Below, in pieces: positions 8,047 to 16,279 of a stretch of DNA of 64,000 bases. Numbering within the stretch: the first letter of the stretch is position 1; every line of letters begins with the position of its first letter. Source of the stretch: Streptomyces sclerotialus (lineage in GTDB: Bacteria; Actinomycetota; Actinomycetes; Streptomycetales; Streptomycetaceae). Location: positions 7,564,001 through 7,628,000 of the forward strand of contig NZ_JBFOHP010000002.1 in the NCBI RefSeq assembly GCF_040907265.1. The letters run 5' to 3'. A program made the translations under genes and the position numbers. Below the pieces are notes generated by a model, which did not search any database, was not told the origin of the DNA, and saw only the letters and a program-made list of their open reading frames with translations.

Positions 8047-9078
8047 CTAGGCGGGTGGCTGCGCCGTCGCGAGGGACTGGTGGTGGCGTCTGTGGTGTTT
8101 TCGGAAGTCGCCGGGGCTGCTGCCGGTCTCCCGCCGGAAGAACCGGCAGAAGTAGGCGGGGTCGGCGAATCCGATGCGGGCGGCGACCTGCCGTACCGGC
8201 AGCTCGGTGTGGGCGAGCAGCTGCTGGGCCTGGTACACGCGGGCCGCGATCAGCAGCCGGCCCGGGCTGCGGCCGGTGGCCGCGCGCACGGCCTGGGTGA
8301 GGTGGCCGGGGGACACCCCGAGCCGTTCGGCGCACTCGCGCACCGACCAGGCCACCGCCTCTCGCCGGGCCGTCAGCCGGGTGAAGGCCTCGGCCAGCGC
8401 CCCGGGCCGGGTAACGGCGGCCCGGTCCGCGCCGACTGGCCCCGCTGGGCCGACCGCCCCCGCCGGGCCGGGCGTCGCCGCCGAGCCGGGCGTCGCCGCC
8501 GAGCCGGTGACCTGCGACGGTCCGGTACCGCCGCGGTGCTCCGGCAGTCGCGCGGCGCGTACGACGAGGACGTGCAGCAGGGCCCGCGACACCGACTCGT
8601 GCCCGGCAGCGCGCTGCCGGTGCTCCGCGGCCAGGTCGGCCATCAGCCGGCCGATCCGCGTGTCGTCCTCGTCGTCCAGGGCGAACCAGCTGGTGCGTGC
8701 GAGCTGCCGCAGCACGTCGCGGTCACCGGGGTGGTCCACCAGGAAGTCCTCGGTGAACAGCGCGAGTGTCCCGTCGACGTCACGGTCGCCCTGCCAGTGG
8801 TGGATCTGCCCGGGCAGGATCACGGCCAGGTGCGGTGGTCGCACCGGCCACCGGGCGAAGTCGATGACGTGAGCGCCCGAACCCGCGGTGACATGGATGA
8901 TTTCGTAGAAGGTGTGGCGGTGCGGGTGGTCGGTCCACGACAGCGGGCCCATCTCCTCGAAGGAGCCCGCGGCGAACGGTGCCGCGCCGGGTCCGGGTAA
9001 CTCCAGCCTGTGCAGGGGCGGCTCTCCTGGCGGCGGTGCGATGCAGGGCGTGCCTCGCAGGACAGTGGTGCTGCGCAT
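8047..9078 (-). CDS. AraC-family transcriptional regulator
   Basis: A 343-residue regulator. The N-terminal half is a cupin-type sensor (HPHRHTFYEIIHVTAGSG near residue 50, then VILPGQIHHWQGD). The C-terminal 100 residues carry the two AraC helix-turn-helix units: ECAERLGVSPGHLTQAVRA and QVAARIGFADPAYFCRFFRR. A Gly/Ala/Pro linker (GSAATPG repeats) separates them. Start 9078 is supported by GAGGAGA just upstream; the longer reading to 9219 runs through a His-Pro repeat in the leader and is rejected. It lies 40 bases upstream of the secreted dioxygenase on the same strand and is the likely controller of that gene. Confidence 0.9.
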   Translation of the reverse strand: MRSTTVLRGTPCIAPPPGEPPLHRLELPGPGAAPFAAGSFEEMGPLSWTDHPHRHTFYEIIHVTAGSGAHVIDFARWPVRPPHLAVILPGQIHHWQGDRDVDGTLALFTEDFLVDHPGDRDVLRQLARTSWFALDDEDDTRIGRLMADLAAEHRQRAAGHESVSRALLHVLVVRAARLPEHRGGTGPSQVTGSAATPGSAATPGPAGAVGPAGPVGADRAAVTRPGALAEAFTRLTARREAVAWSVRECAERLGVSPGHLTQAVRAATGRSPGRLLIAARVYQAQQLLAHTELPVRQVAARIGFADPAYFCRFFRRETGSSPGDFRKHHRRHHQSLATAQPPA

Positions 9079-9090
9079 CACTTCTCCTCG

Positions 9091-9126
9091 GTGCGGGTGC
9101 GGGTGCGGGTGCGGGTGCGGGTGCGG
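9091..9126. repeat. hexanucleotide repeat (GTGCGG)6 in AraC-gene leader
   Basis: Six perfect copies of GTGCGG lie 13 bases upstream of the AraC start codon, immediately before its ribosome binding site. More degenerate GGTGTAGGTGTAG-type repeats continue to about 9160. Changes in copy number would alter promoter-to-start spacing. Confidence 0.95.
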
Positions 9127-9309
9127 GGGCAGGTGCGGGTTCTGGTGTAGGTGTAGGTCTAGGTACAGACCAATGGTGTTCGGTGGGTCACGTTCCCACA
9201 GCGGTACGGCCGCGAACACCGCCTTCGGCCTTCCTGGTCCGCATCCGGACCGCCTATTGGTCCGTACCTGTCTCTTGCCCTCCTTCTCTCAGCACCGCAA
9301 CATCCCCTC

Positions 9310-10317
9310 ATGGAGCTGGAATTACGACATCTGAGAACCATCCGAACGATCGCGGAAGAAGGCAGTCTCACCAAGGCCGCCACGGTGCTCGGACTCGCGC
9401 AGCCCGCACTGAGCGCACAACTCAGACGGATCGAAGCGGCCCTGGGCGGCGCGCTGTTCGAGCGGGGGCGGCGCGGCGTGCGGGTCACCGCGCTGGGCGA
9501 ACTGGTGCTGGAGCGCACCCGGATCGTGCTGCCGGCGGTGAGCGAACTGCAGCAGGAGGCCGTCAGGTTCGCCCGCACGTGGCGCGGACCGGAGCGGCTG
9601 CGGCTCGGCGGCACGCACGGTCCGCTCCTCGGCGCGCTGCTGGACCGGCTGGCGCAGGCCGTACCCGACGCGGCGGTGACCACGTACGTGACGTGGTCCG
9701 AACGGGAACTGGCCGTGCTGCTGGCCGAGGGCCGGCTGGACTTCGTGCTGGCCGGCACCTGCGGTTCCACCGCTCCACCCGACGCCACGCGGCTGGCCTG
9801 GCGGGAGATCGCGGTGGACCCCGTCTTCGTGATGCTGCCCAGCAGCCATCCGCTGGCCTCGTGCGCCGAAGTCGGGCTGTCCGCACTGGCCCGTGAGGAA
9901 TGGGCCTGCGTGCCCGGTGACGGCTGCTTCGCCGACTGCTTCACCGCGGCCTGTGCCCGGGCCGGGTTCAGCCCCCGGCGCATGTACGAGACGGATACCG
10001 CGTCCTGCGTGCACCTGGTACAGGTCGGGCGGGCGGTGGGACTGTGCCGGGCCTCGTTCCCGACGACACCCGGCGTCACCACCCGGCCGCTCGCCGGCAC
10101 TCCACTGCTGTGGCGGCACGTGCTCGGCTGGCATCCCACCCTTCAGCAGCCGGACACCACGGCCACCGTGCTGGCCGAGGCGCGCGCCGCGCATGCCAGG
10201 ACGGCGGAAGGCAGCGACAGTTACCGGCCCTGGCTCGAGGAACGGCTCGCGGAACGGCTCGCTGAACGGCTCGCGGCACCAGGCGAAAGCACGGGGCAGA
10301 CGCCCGGGTACGGCTGA
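9310..10317 (+). CDS. LysR-family transcriptional regulator
   Basis: A 335-residue regulator. The N-terminal winged helix reads ELRHLRTIRTIAEEGSLTKA, then ATVLGLAQPALSAQLRRIE, the standard LysR helix-turn-helix. The remainder is the periplasmic-binding-like effector domain. The C-terminus carries three near-identical four-residue blocks (EERLAERLAERL) from a 12-bp DNA repeat, unlike ordinary LysR tails. It is divergent from the AraC gene and sits 119 bases upstream of the secreted protease on the same strand, making it a likely protease activator. No strong ribosome binding site precedes the ATG. Confidence 0.9.
   Translation: MELELRHLRTIRTIAEEGSLTKAATVLGLAQPALSAQLRRIEAALGGALFERGRRGVRVTALGELVLERTRIVLPAVSELQQEAVRFARTWRGPERLRLGGTHGPLLGALLDRLAQAVPDAAVTTYVTWSERELAVLLAEGRLDFVLAGTCGSTAPPDATRLAWREIAVDPVFVMLPSSHPLASCAEVGLSALAREEWACVPGDGCFADCFTAACARAGFSPRRMYETDTASCVHLVQVGRAVGLCRASFPTTPGVTTRPLAGTPLLWRHVLGWHPTLQQPDTTATVLAEARAAHARTAEGSDSYRPWLEERLAERLAERLAAPGESTGQTPGYG
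10239..10274. repeat. 12-bp tandem repeat, three copies
   Basis: Three copies of GGAACGGCTCGC (third copy starts with T) near the 3' end of the LysR gene encode repeated E-R-L-A units. Confidence 0.9.
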
Positions 10318-10436
10318 CCGGCCCTTGCGGCCAGCGCGTCCCATAACACCGGGACAGGGGGTCAGCTGACACCTTATGCGGTCCGATCGGCCTTCCCTAC
10401 GGTATCGGCACCCCACCGACACCCGAGGAGAGTCCC

Positions 10437-11849
10437 ATGCTCCCAAGACCTGCCGCAGCCGCCTGCGCCGCACTGGCGGCCGCGGGCACGCTGCTGATGG
10501 CCGGGCTCAGCGGATCGGCGAGCGCGCGTGGCCATGAGGTCGCCCCGGGCACGCCCACCGCCGCGCAGAAATTGCACACTGCCGTGCAGACTCTGCCCAC
10601 CGCCGCGCAGACACTGCGTACCGCCGACGCTCCGGCCGCCCTGCTGCACGCGATGGAGCGGGACCTGGATCTGGACCGGCAGCAGGCAGCACACCGACTG
10701 GTGAACGAGGCGGAAGCAGGGGCCACGGCGGGCCGGCTCCGCGCGGACCTGGGCGCGGACTTCGCCGGCGCCTGGGTGCGGGGCGCCGAGTCCGGCACGC
10801 TCACGGTGGCGACGACCGACGCACGCGATGTACCGGCGATACGGGCCCGCGGGGCGCGGGCGGCCGTCGTGCACCATTCGCTGGCCTCGCTGGACGCGGC
10901 CAAGGTCCGGCTGGACCGCGCCGCGGCCCGGCACGCGACCGCCGACACCCCGGTCTGGTACGTCGACGTCCCGTCCAACTCCCTCGTGGTGCAGGCGGTG
11001 CGGCCGGCGGCCGTACGTCCCCTGCTGGCGGCGGCCGGGGTCGACCCGGCTCTCGTGCGAACCGTGAAGACCGCCGAGCGTCCCCGGTCCCTGTACGATC
11101 TGCGCGGCGGCGACGCCTACTACATGGGCAGCGGCGGCCGGTGCTCGATCGGCTTCCCCGTCACCCGCGGCACCCAGCAGGGATTCGTCACGGCAGGCCA
11201 CTGCGGCCGGGCCGGCACCGCCACCACCGGTTCCAACCGGGTGGCTCAGGGCACCTTCCAGGCGTCGGTCTTCCCGGGCAACGACATGGCGTGGGTGGCC
11301 ACCAATGCCAACTGGACGGCGACCCCGTACGTCAACGGTGCGGGCGTACAGGTCGCCGGGTCCACACAGGCCATGGTGGGTGCCTCGGTGTGCCGTTCCG
11401 GCTCGACCACCGGCTGGCACTGCGGCACGGTCCAGCAGCTGAACACGAGCGTGACCTACCAGGAGGGCACCGTCAGCGGCGTCACCCGTACCTCGGTGTG
11501 CGCCGAACCCGGTGACTCGGGCGGCTCCTTCCTCTCCGGCAGCCAGGCCCAGGGCGTCACCTCAGGCGGATCCGGCAACTGCACGAGCGGCGGGACCACC
11601 TACTTCCAGCCCGTCAACCCGATCCTGCAGAGCTACGGCCTCACCCTGAAGACGAGCGGCAGCGGGCCCGGCGACCCGGGTGACCCGGGTGACCCTGTGG
11701 ACCCGGGCGGCACCTGGTCGGCGGGTACGGTCTACCGCGCGGGCGACACAGTGACCTACGGCGGCGCCACCTACCGCTGCCTCCAGGACCACCAGGCCCA
11801 GCCCGGCTGGCAGCCCCCGGCCGTACCGGCCTTGTGGCAGCGCCTCTGA
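10437..11849 (+). CDS. streptogrisin-type secreted serine protease (S1) with propeptide and CBM5/12
   Basis: A 470-residue preproprotease. Residues 1-31 are a signal peptide (AAAACAALAAAGTLLMAGLS). About 32-225 are an alpha-lytic-type propeptide that normally assists folding and is then cleaved. The mature chymotrypsin-fold domain has its triad in TAGHC (His255), GNDMAW (Asp283) and GDSGGS (Ser361), with cysteine pairs typical of streptogrisins. A Gly-Asp-Pro linker (three GDP units) leads to a C-terminal carbohydrate-binding module (GTWSAGTVYRAGD, PGWQPP), an arrangement like streptogrisin C. GAGGAG precedes the ATG. The upstream LysR gene may control it. Confidence 0.92.
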   Translation: MLPRPAAAACAALAAAGTLLMAGLSGSASARGHEVAPGTPTAAQKLHTAVQTLPTAAQTLRTADAPAALLHAMERDLDLDRQQAAHRLVNEAEAGATAGRLRADLGADFAGAWVRGAESGTLTVATTDARDVPAIRARGARAAVVHHSLASLDAAKVRLDRAAARHATADTPVWYVDVPSNSLVVQAVRPAAVRPLLAAAGVDPALVRTVKTAERPRSLYDLRGGDAYYMGSGGRCSIGFPVTRGTQQGFVTAGHCGRAGTATTGSNRVAQGTFQASVFPGNDMAWVATNANWTATPYVNGAGVQVAGSTQAMVGASVCRSGSTTGWHCGTVQQLNTSVTYQEGTVSGVTRTSVCAEPGDSGGSFLSGSQAQGVTSGGSGNCTSGGTTYFQPVNPILQSYGLTLKTSGSGPGDPGDPGDPVDPGGTWSAGTVYRAGDTVTYGGATYRCLQDHQAQPGWQPPAVPALWQRL

Positions 11850-11976
11850 CAGCGAGGAGTCAGGGCGGATTCTCCCCAGAGGGTCGAGGCGGATCGGCAG
11901 GTCGGAGGACCGTGTCGGTCCGCCCCGTCACGATTCCCGAGGTCAGGCCGGCGTCGTCAGCAGTCGTCAGCAGTCG

Positions 11977-12825
11977 TCAATAGACGATGGACACGATCCG
12001 GCACGCGGCTTCGGCGAGCCGACGGTCCCCCTGCACATGGGCGCGGGCCAGAGCACCTGCAGGATCGATGTTCCGCGTGCACAATCGCCAGACGGTCTCT
12101 GTGTCCAGCAGTACGGCTGCGGCCGGCCGGCCGGTCGGCGCTTCGGCCAACGACCACCGGTCCGCGGTGGCGGTCGCCGTCCAGCGCCCGCCGGCGGGGC
12201 CCTCGGCGATCACCTGGACCTGCGCCCCGAGCGGTGCTGACGTGCGGCGGAGCGTGTGGGGCAGGGCGCGCATGAAGGTATCGAGGACCATGGCCAGGGC
12301 ACACGGCTCCGGGTCGGTGCCACAGCCGACGGCGTGGCGGATCTGCTGCCGGTGAGTCCAGTACTCGGTGAACTCCCGGGCGATGTCCAGCCACGCCGGC
12401 GCGGGATCGACTCCTGCCCACGACACGCCCAGAGCGGCCGCGTCAAGGTCGGCTGTGGCGAATCGCCGGGCGAGCTGGGTACCTGCCGCTGCCAGGGCGT
12501 CGATGAGCGAAGCAGGGCTGTCATCGGCGTGCAGCTCGACCCATTCCTGATTCGTGCGGTGGATGAACGCCTCGAGCGTCTCGCCCTCGGCGAAGCCGTT
12601 CCGGTAGCCGTGGCCCAGGCGGCCGTAGTAGTCGCCGAGGAGATGTGCGGCGACGTCGTGCACCGTCCAGCGCCCGGCTGCCGTCCTGCTCCAGTCGGTG
12701 GGTGCCAGACCGCGCAGGGTATCGAGCAGCGACCTGAGCTCCGGACCGAACCTCGCACGCGCGTCGATCGGGTCGCCCAGCCAGGAAACACTGGATACGC
12801 CATTGCACTCGGGACTCATGCCCAC
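11977..12825 (-). CDS. maleylpyruvate isomerase/DinB-like mycothiol-dependent family protein
   Basis: A 282-residue protein of the DinB/MDMPI fold. The N-terminal domain includes TDWSRTAAGRWTVHDVAAHL, with the conserved W-T-V-x-D-x-x-x-H segment holding a metal His. A second metal-type His occurs in EFTEYWTHRQQIRHAVG. The C-terminal part resembles the MDMPI C-terminal domain. Such enzymes use mycothiol, the actinobacterial thiol, for isomerisation or detoxification. Substrate unknown. The start may be 12825 or, two codons later, 12819. Confidence 0.75.
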   Translation of the reverse strand: MGMSPECNGVSSVSWLGDPIDARARFGPELRSLLDTLRGLAPTDWSRTAAGRWTVHDVAAHLLGDYYGRLGHGYRNGFAEGETLEAFIHRTNQEWVELHADDSPASLIDALAAAGTQLARRFATADLDAAALGVSWAGVDPAPAWLDIAREFTEYWTHRQQIRHAVGCGTDPEPCALAMVLDTFMRALPHTLRRTSAPLGAQVQVIAEGPAGGRWTATATADRWSLAEAPTGRPAAAVLLDTETVWRLCTRNIDPAGALARAHVQGDRRLAEAACRIVSIVY

Positions 12826-13206
12826 AGCCTGTCAGCCGGAAGCCGCGGCCCGCCATCGAATACTCCCGCCCGGGAGCGTCCGGAGCCCTGGTGATCCGGG
12901 CGAGGCCGGCGGCAGGTTCCGGCGTCACGGCCTTGCGCCGCCCGGTCCCTCGGAGACCGAGGTCATGCTGACCTACGACCGGGAGGCGACGCGGTCAGCC
13001 GCTGCGCCGACAAGGCCGCCGACCACCGGTCACCAGAGAGTACGGTCAATGCACTCCGGGGGGTGGAGTGGCCGGCGCGCCAGTGCGCTGACCGGAAACG
13101 ATCACCGGAGTGGTGTGATGGCCGAGTGTCTACGGTGGTGGATGTCGCGCAGGTCAACTCAAGGTCGTGACACGGCCTGTCAGTTCTCCGGTCTAGGGTC
13201 GCCCGC
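12826..13206. other. 381-bp divergent intergenic region, no gene seen
   Basis: The region separates the MDMPI-like gene (leftward) from the methyltransferase gene (rightward) and must hold both promoters. I see no convincing coding frame, terminator hairpin or clear operator. Confidence 0.5.
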
Positions 13207-13854
13207 ATGGCTGAGCCCTCCTTTCTGACCGCCGTCCGCGAGTCGTACGACACGGTCGCCGCCGATTACGTCGAACGCGTCCCGCCTCCAGCCGCGATGG
13301 ACCCGCTGTCACGCGCGATGCTGGCGGGGTTCGCCGAGCTCGTGCGGACGGCCGGTCGGGGGCCGGTCGCGGACCTGGGATGCGGCCCCGGCCGCGTGAC
13401 GGCGCATCTGGCCGGGCTGGGAGTGTCCGCCTTCGGCGTCGATCTGTCACCGAAGATGATCGGGCTGGCCCGGCACGCCTATCCGAACCTGCGGTTCACC
13501 GCCGGCTCGATGACCGCGCTGGAGATGAGGGACGACGAGCTCGGCGGCATACTGGCCTGGTACTCCACCCACCACACGCCCCCGCAGTGGCTGCCGGCGG
13601 TGTTCGCCGAGTTCCACCGCACGCTCGCGCCCGGCGGCTACCTGCTCTGGGGAGACTATGTCGGCGATGAACGGCTGCAGCCGACCCAGGGCTATGGCCG
13701 TCCGGTGTCCTACGAGTCGTATCTCCTGCCCCTGAACCGCATGATCGGCCTGCTGGAGCAGGCCGGACTCGTCGTCACCGCGAGGCTGGAGCAGGAGCCC
13801 GGCGGACGGGTGAACAGACCGCACGCCTGCCTGCTGGCCCGCAAGCCCGGATAG
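13207..13854 (+). CDS. class I SAM-dependent methyltransferase
   Basis: A 215-residue methyltransferase. The SAM-binding loop reads VADLGCGPGRVTAHLAGLG near residue 57, followed by GVDLSPKMIGLAR (motif II) and a post-motif segment LAWYSTHHTPPQWLP. The length and N-terminus (SYDTVAADYVERV) match the small methyltransferase family common in Streptomyces, where acceptors are mostly unknown. It stands alone between the MDMPI-like gene and IS remnants. Confidence 0.85.
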   Translation: MAEPSFLTAVRESYDTVAADYVERVPPPAAMDPLSRAMLAGFAELVRTAGRGPVADLGCGPGRVTAHLAGLGVSAFGVDLSPKMIGLARHAYPNLRFTAGSMTALEMRDDELGGILAWYSTHHTPPQWLPAVFAEFHRTLAPGGYLLWGDYVGDERLQPTQGYGRPVSYESYLLPLNRMIGLLEQAGLVVTARLEQEPGGRVNRPHACLLARKPG

Positions 13855-13864
13855 TCCTGACGGG

Positions 13865-14695
13865 GGGCTGCGGATACGGGCGCGTTCGCGCGCTGGGCGG
13901 CCAGGACGCCGGGGTGGCAGGCGTTCTGGTTGCGTTCAGTGCAGGTAGAGGTGGAGCGCGCGGGTTTGGACGGTGTGGTCGGGGTGGTGGGAGTTGACGA
14001 GGGTGAACTGTCGCAGCGGCCCGGAGTGCGCCTCGATCGGGTCGGCCCAGGACGCGTTGGTCGGCGTGCAGCAGAGCCCGACCTTGTTTCTGGCCGCCCA
14101 CCGGCGGATCTTGCTGCCTCTGTGGGCGGAGAGGTCGTCGAGGATGACGTAGAGGGGAGCTCCGTCCGGGCGGGCAGCCTGGATGCTCTTGAACGCGGCG
14201 AGACTGTGATCGGCGCCCTTGCCACGCCGGTTGACACCCCAGAGCGTGTCGTCGCCGACCGAGTAGCAGCCATGGAAGTAGCGCACTCCGTGGGTGCGGG
14301 GAAGGTGGCCGGGAGCCGGTCGGGCTTGCCCTGCCTGGCCCAGCAGGCCCCGGCGGTCGGACGGATGCCGAGTGGGACGAACTCGTCGAAGGCGAAGGCG
14401 AAGGCGAAGGCGAAGGCGAAGGCGCGGCCGGGGCGCTCGTGGAGGCGTACTCGATCCGGTCCAGCTCGGCGTCCTTGTCCGGGTCGGTGGGCTCCTTCCA
14501 CGTCTTGGTCCGTTGAAGGGTGATCTGGTGTCGGATGAGCAGGCACCGCAGGGTCTCCCGGCGGATGCGTACACACCGTCCCGGGGCTCTGCGCAGGCAG
14601 ACGGCGAGTTTCCGCACCGACCAGCGCGTGAACGGCAGGCCGAGCAGACTGGGGCGGGCGGTGGCCGACGGGATGAAGAAGTAGATGTGTCGTCA
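13865..14695 (-). pseudogene. IS630-family transposase remnant with frameshifts and a Phe-Ala expansion
   Basis: Transposase segments lie in three minus-strand frames. A helix-turn-helix tail reads FTRWSVRKLAVCLRRAPG, then WKEPTDPDKDAELDRIE; in another frame FAFAFAFDEFVPLGIRP; in a third THGVRYFHGCYSVGDDTLWG, then YVILDDLSAHRG, NKVGLCCTPTNASWADPIEA; and finally CHPGVLAAQRAN back in a shifted frame. These are the DDE-domain landmarks of IS630/Tc1-mariner transposases (D in ILDD, E in PIEA). The N-terminal third is missing and no terminal repeats were identified. At least two frameshifts make it inactive. Confidence 0.85.
14388..14423. repeat. hexanucleotide repeat (GAAGGC)6
   Basis: Six perfect copies of GAAGGC inside the IS630 relic encode a Phe-Ala run on the minus strand, just before the conserved F-D-E-F/Q-F-G-P motif. 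Confidence 0.95.
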
Positions 14696-14752
14696 CATCC
14701 CATCGGTGGGAGGACGATCAGCACCACTCCGGTGATCGTTTCTGGTCAGGCC

Positions 14753-15346
14753 TTAGCGGAGGACCTGCTCGATGTGGTGGTCGAGGACGCGTTCGGCGGC
14801 TTCCGGGGTGCGGTAGCCGAGGGCGATGTCCACACCGAGGCTGGTGGCGAGGGACCAGCAGATGTCGGCGTCGGTACGTTCCTCGCCGCGCGGCTCGCTG
14901 CCCCGCTCCTCCCGGGCTGCCGTGATGAGGCCGGCGGTGAAGGTGAGCAGCTCGTCGTCGCCCGGCGCCAGGACCTTGGCCATCGTCGGATCGGAGACCG
15001 CCCGGCCCGCGGCCGCCAGCGCGAAGCGCATCAGCCGCGTGCTCTCGTCGGCCGGGCTGATCAGGGCGTACAGGCAGGCGCGGAGGACGGCCTCCGGGCT
15101 GGTCGTGTCGGCGGCGGTGACCGCGTTCTCGATGGTGGCGTTCACGGCCCGTACGGCCCGGTCGAGGGCGTCGCGGACCAGGGCCTGCATCGAGGAGTAG
15201 TAGTGCTGGATCTGGCCCATGGAGACGCCCGCTTCCCCGGCCACCTTGCGCAGCGACACCTGCTCGATGCCGCCGCGCACGGCCAGTGACCAGACGGCCT
15301 CGACGAGGCGCGTCCTGCGCGCTTCGTGATCCACGATCTTCGGCAC
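14753..15346 (-). CDS. TetR/AcrR family regulator
   Basis: A 197-residue regulator read from a GTG at 15346: VPKIVDHEARRTRLVEAVWS, then helix-turn-helix EQVSLRKVAGEAGVSMGQIQ and HYYSSMQALV. The remainder is an all-helical ligand domain ending ERVLDHHIEQVLR. The GTG is chosen because GAGGAAGG lies about 10 bases upstream and PKIVDHEARR is the family's usual beginning; an ATG at 15388 would overlap the operator-like palindromes. It is divergent from the small membrane protein at 15458, which is its most likely target. Confidence 0.88.
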   Translation of the reverse strand: MPKIVDHEARRTRLVEAVWSLAVRGGIEQVSLRKVAGEAGVSMGQIQHYYSSMQALVRDALDRAVRAVNATIENAVTAADTTSPEAVLRACLYALISPADESTRLMRFALAAAGRAVSDPTMAKVLAPGDDELLTFTAGLITAAREERGSEPRGEERTDADICWSLATSLGVDIALGYRTPEAAERVLDHHIEQVLR

Positions 15347-15388
15347 GGTACCGCCGCCTTCCTCGCCACCTTCACCATGCGAACGCAT

Positions 15389-15433
15389 TGTAAAACCGGG
15401 CACCGTCGGTTTACAGTGCAAGTGCATGGTAAA
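15389..15433. promoter_or_regulatory. candidate TetR operators in the 15346/15458 divergent region
   Basis: Two overlapping inverted repeats are present. TGTAAAACCG (15389) faces CGGTTTACA (ending 15415). A second 24-bp palindrome at 15410-15433 has arms TTTACAGTGCA and TGCATGGTAAA (9 of 11 paired). They sit between the divergent TetR gene and the small membrane-protein gene, where an autoregulatory operator is expected. Confidence 0.6.
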
Positions 15434-15457
15434 CCGCGATCAGACCGGGGGATCCCC

Positions 15458-15673
15458 ATGAAATACGGCCTCTACCAGGCGCTCGGCATGGCGCTGCTCG
15501 TCCTCGGAGCCCAGGGCGCAATCCGCCAGCTCGTCGACCACGACAACGCCGGCCTGCTGGGCTGGCTGCCGGGAGGCTTCGCCGCGAGCATCACCGTGTA
15601 CGTACTGGCCGTCGTGATCGGCGCGGTCATCGCGGGGCGGGCTCACGATGCCCGTAAGGCAGCCGGCGACTGA
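15458..15673 (+). CDS. small two-helix membrane protein
   Basis: A 71-residue protein with two membrane segments: ALGMALLVLGAQGAIRQL near residues 8-25 and ASITVYVLAVVIGAVIAG near 44-61, joined by a loop with LVDHDNAGLLGWLPGG. I do not recognise a function. It lies just right of the TetR operator palindromes and is probably the regulated gene. The ATG at 15458 has GGGGGA shortly upstream. Confidence 0.7.
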   Translation: MKYGLYQALGMALLVLGAQGAIRQLVDHDNAGLLGWLPGGFAASITVYVLAVVIGAVIAGRAHDARKAAGD

Positions 15674-15750
15674 CTCGGCGCGGGGCTTTGGCATCGTATG
15701 GTGGCAGCCGCGATGCCGTCGTGTCCTGGGGTTCGGTGCGAGTGGATCAA

Positions 15751-16202
15751 GGCCTGTCCGGCTGATCACGGGCGAAGCCGGAGTCGGAACGAGTCGACGG
15801 TGACGGTGACGGTGCCGTGGAAGACGTAGGCGCGTTTGTCGTATCCGGTGGCCACGGCTCTGGAGTTCTCGAGGCCGTTGATCGCCCGCTCGACTTCATT
15901 CCTCCTCTTGTAGATCGTCTTGTCGAAGCCGGTGGGTCGGCCGCCGGTGCTGCCTCGGCCTCGTCGTTGGGCTCGCTGGTTCTTCGGCGCGGGGATGGTG
16001 TGTTGGATATGGCGTCGTCGCAGGTAGCGGCGGTTTCGGCGAGAGGAATAGGCCTTGTCGCCGCCGAGGTGATCGGGCGGGTACGCGGAGGCCCGCCTTC
16101 ACCGGCGAGGTGGGTTTCGCAGGTGTGGCCGCCCCGGGAGCGTCCGAGTCCCTCGTCGGGGCGGTGCTGCCGAGGAACTCACATGATCCGCCGGACAGGC
16201 CC
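15751..16202 (-). mobile_element. internally deleted IS5-family element with both terminal repeats (MITE-like)
   Basis: The left end GGCCTGTCCGGCTGATCA (15751-15768) and right end TGATCCGCCGGACAGGCC (16184-16201) are inverted copies differing at one base. Between them the minus strand keeps only the C-terminal half of an IS5-type transposase: GLGRSRGG, then, after a frame change, HLGGDKAYSSRRNRRYLRRR, the catalytic-Glu region YKRRNEVERAINGLE, and ATGYDKRAYVF, ending at the TGA overlapping the left repeat (15766). The N-terminal half, with the first catalytic Asp, has been deleted. It would be mobilisable only by a full transposase elsewhere. Confidence 0.8.
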
Positions 16203-16222
16203 AGGGCCTGTCCGGCGGATCA
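16184..16222. repeat. 39-bp perfect palindrome formed by two abutting IS ends
   Basis: TGATCCGCCGGACAGGCCC is followed by one base (A at 16203) and its exact reverse complement ending at 16222. The left arm is the right end of the deleted IS5-type copy. The right arm has the sequence and orientation of a left end of another copy. Confidence 0.9.
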
Positions 16223-16279
16223 TTGGCCGCGGCACGTGAGCCCGGGCAGTGATCCACCGGACGCGACCGGGAAGGGTCG

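Noticed and set aside
8047..9219. Longer AraC reading with a His-Pro repeat at its N-terminus
   Set aside because: The repeat comes from the GTGCGG array in the leader. A strong ribosome binding site supports the start at 9078 instead.
15817..16239. 140-codon plus-strand frame
   Set aside because: Opposite strand of the IS5-type transposase remnant, whose minus-strand translation shows the catalytic-Glu region clearly.
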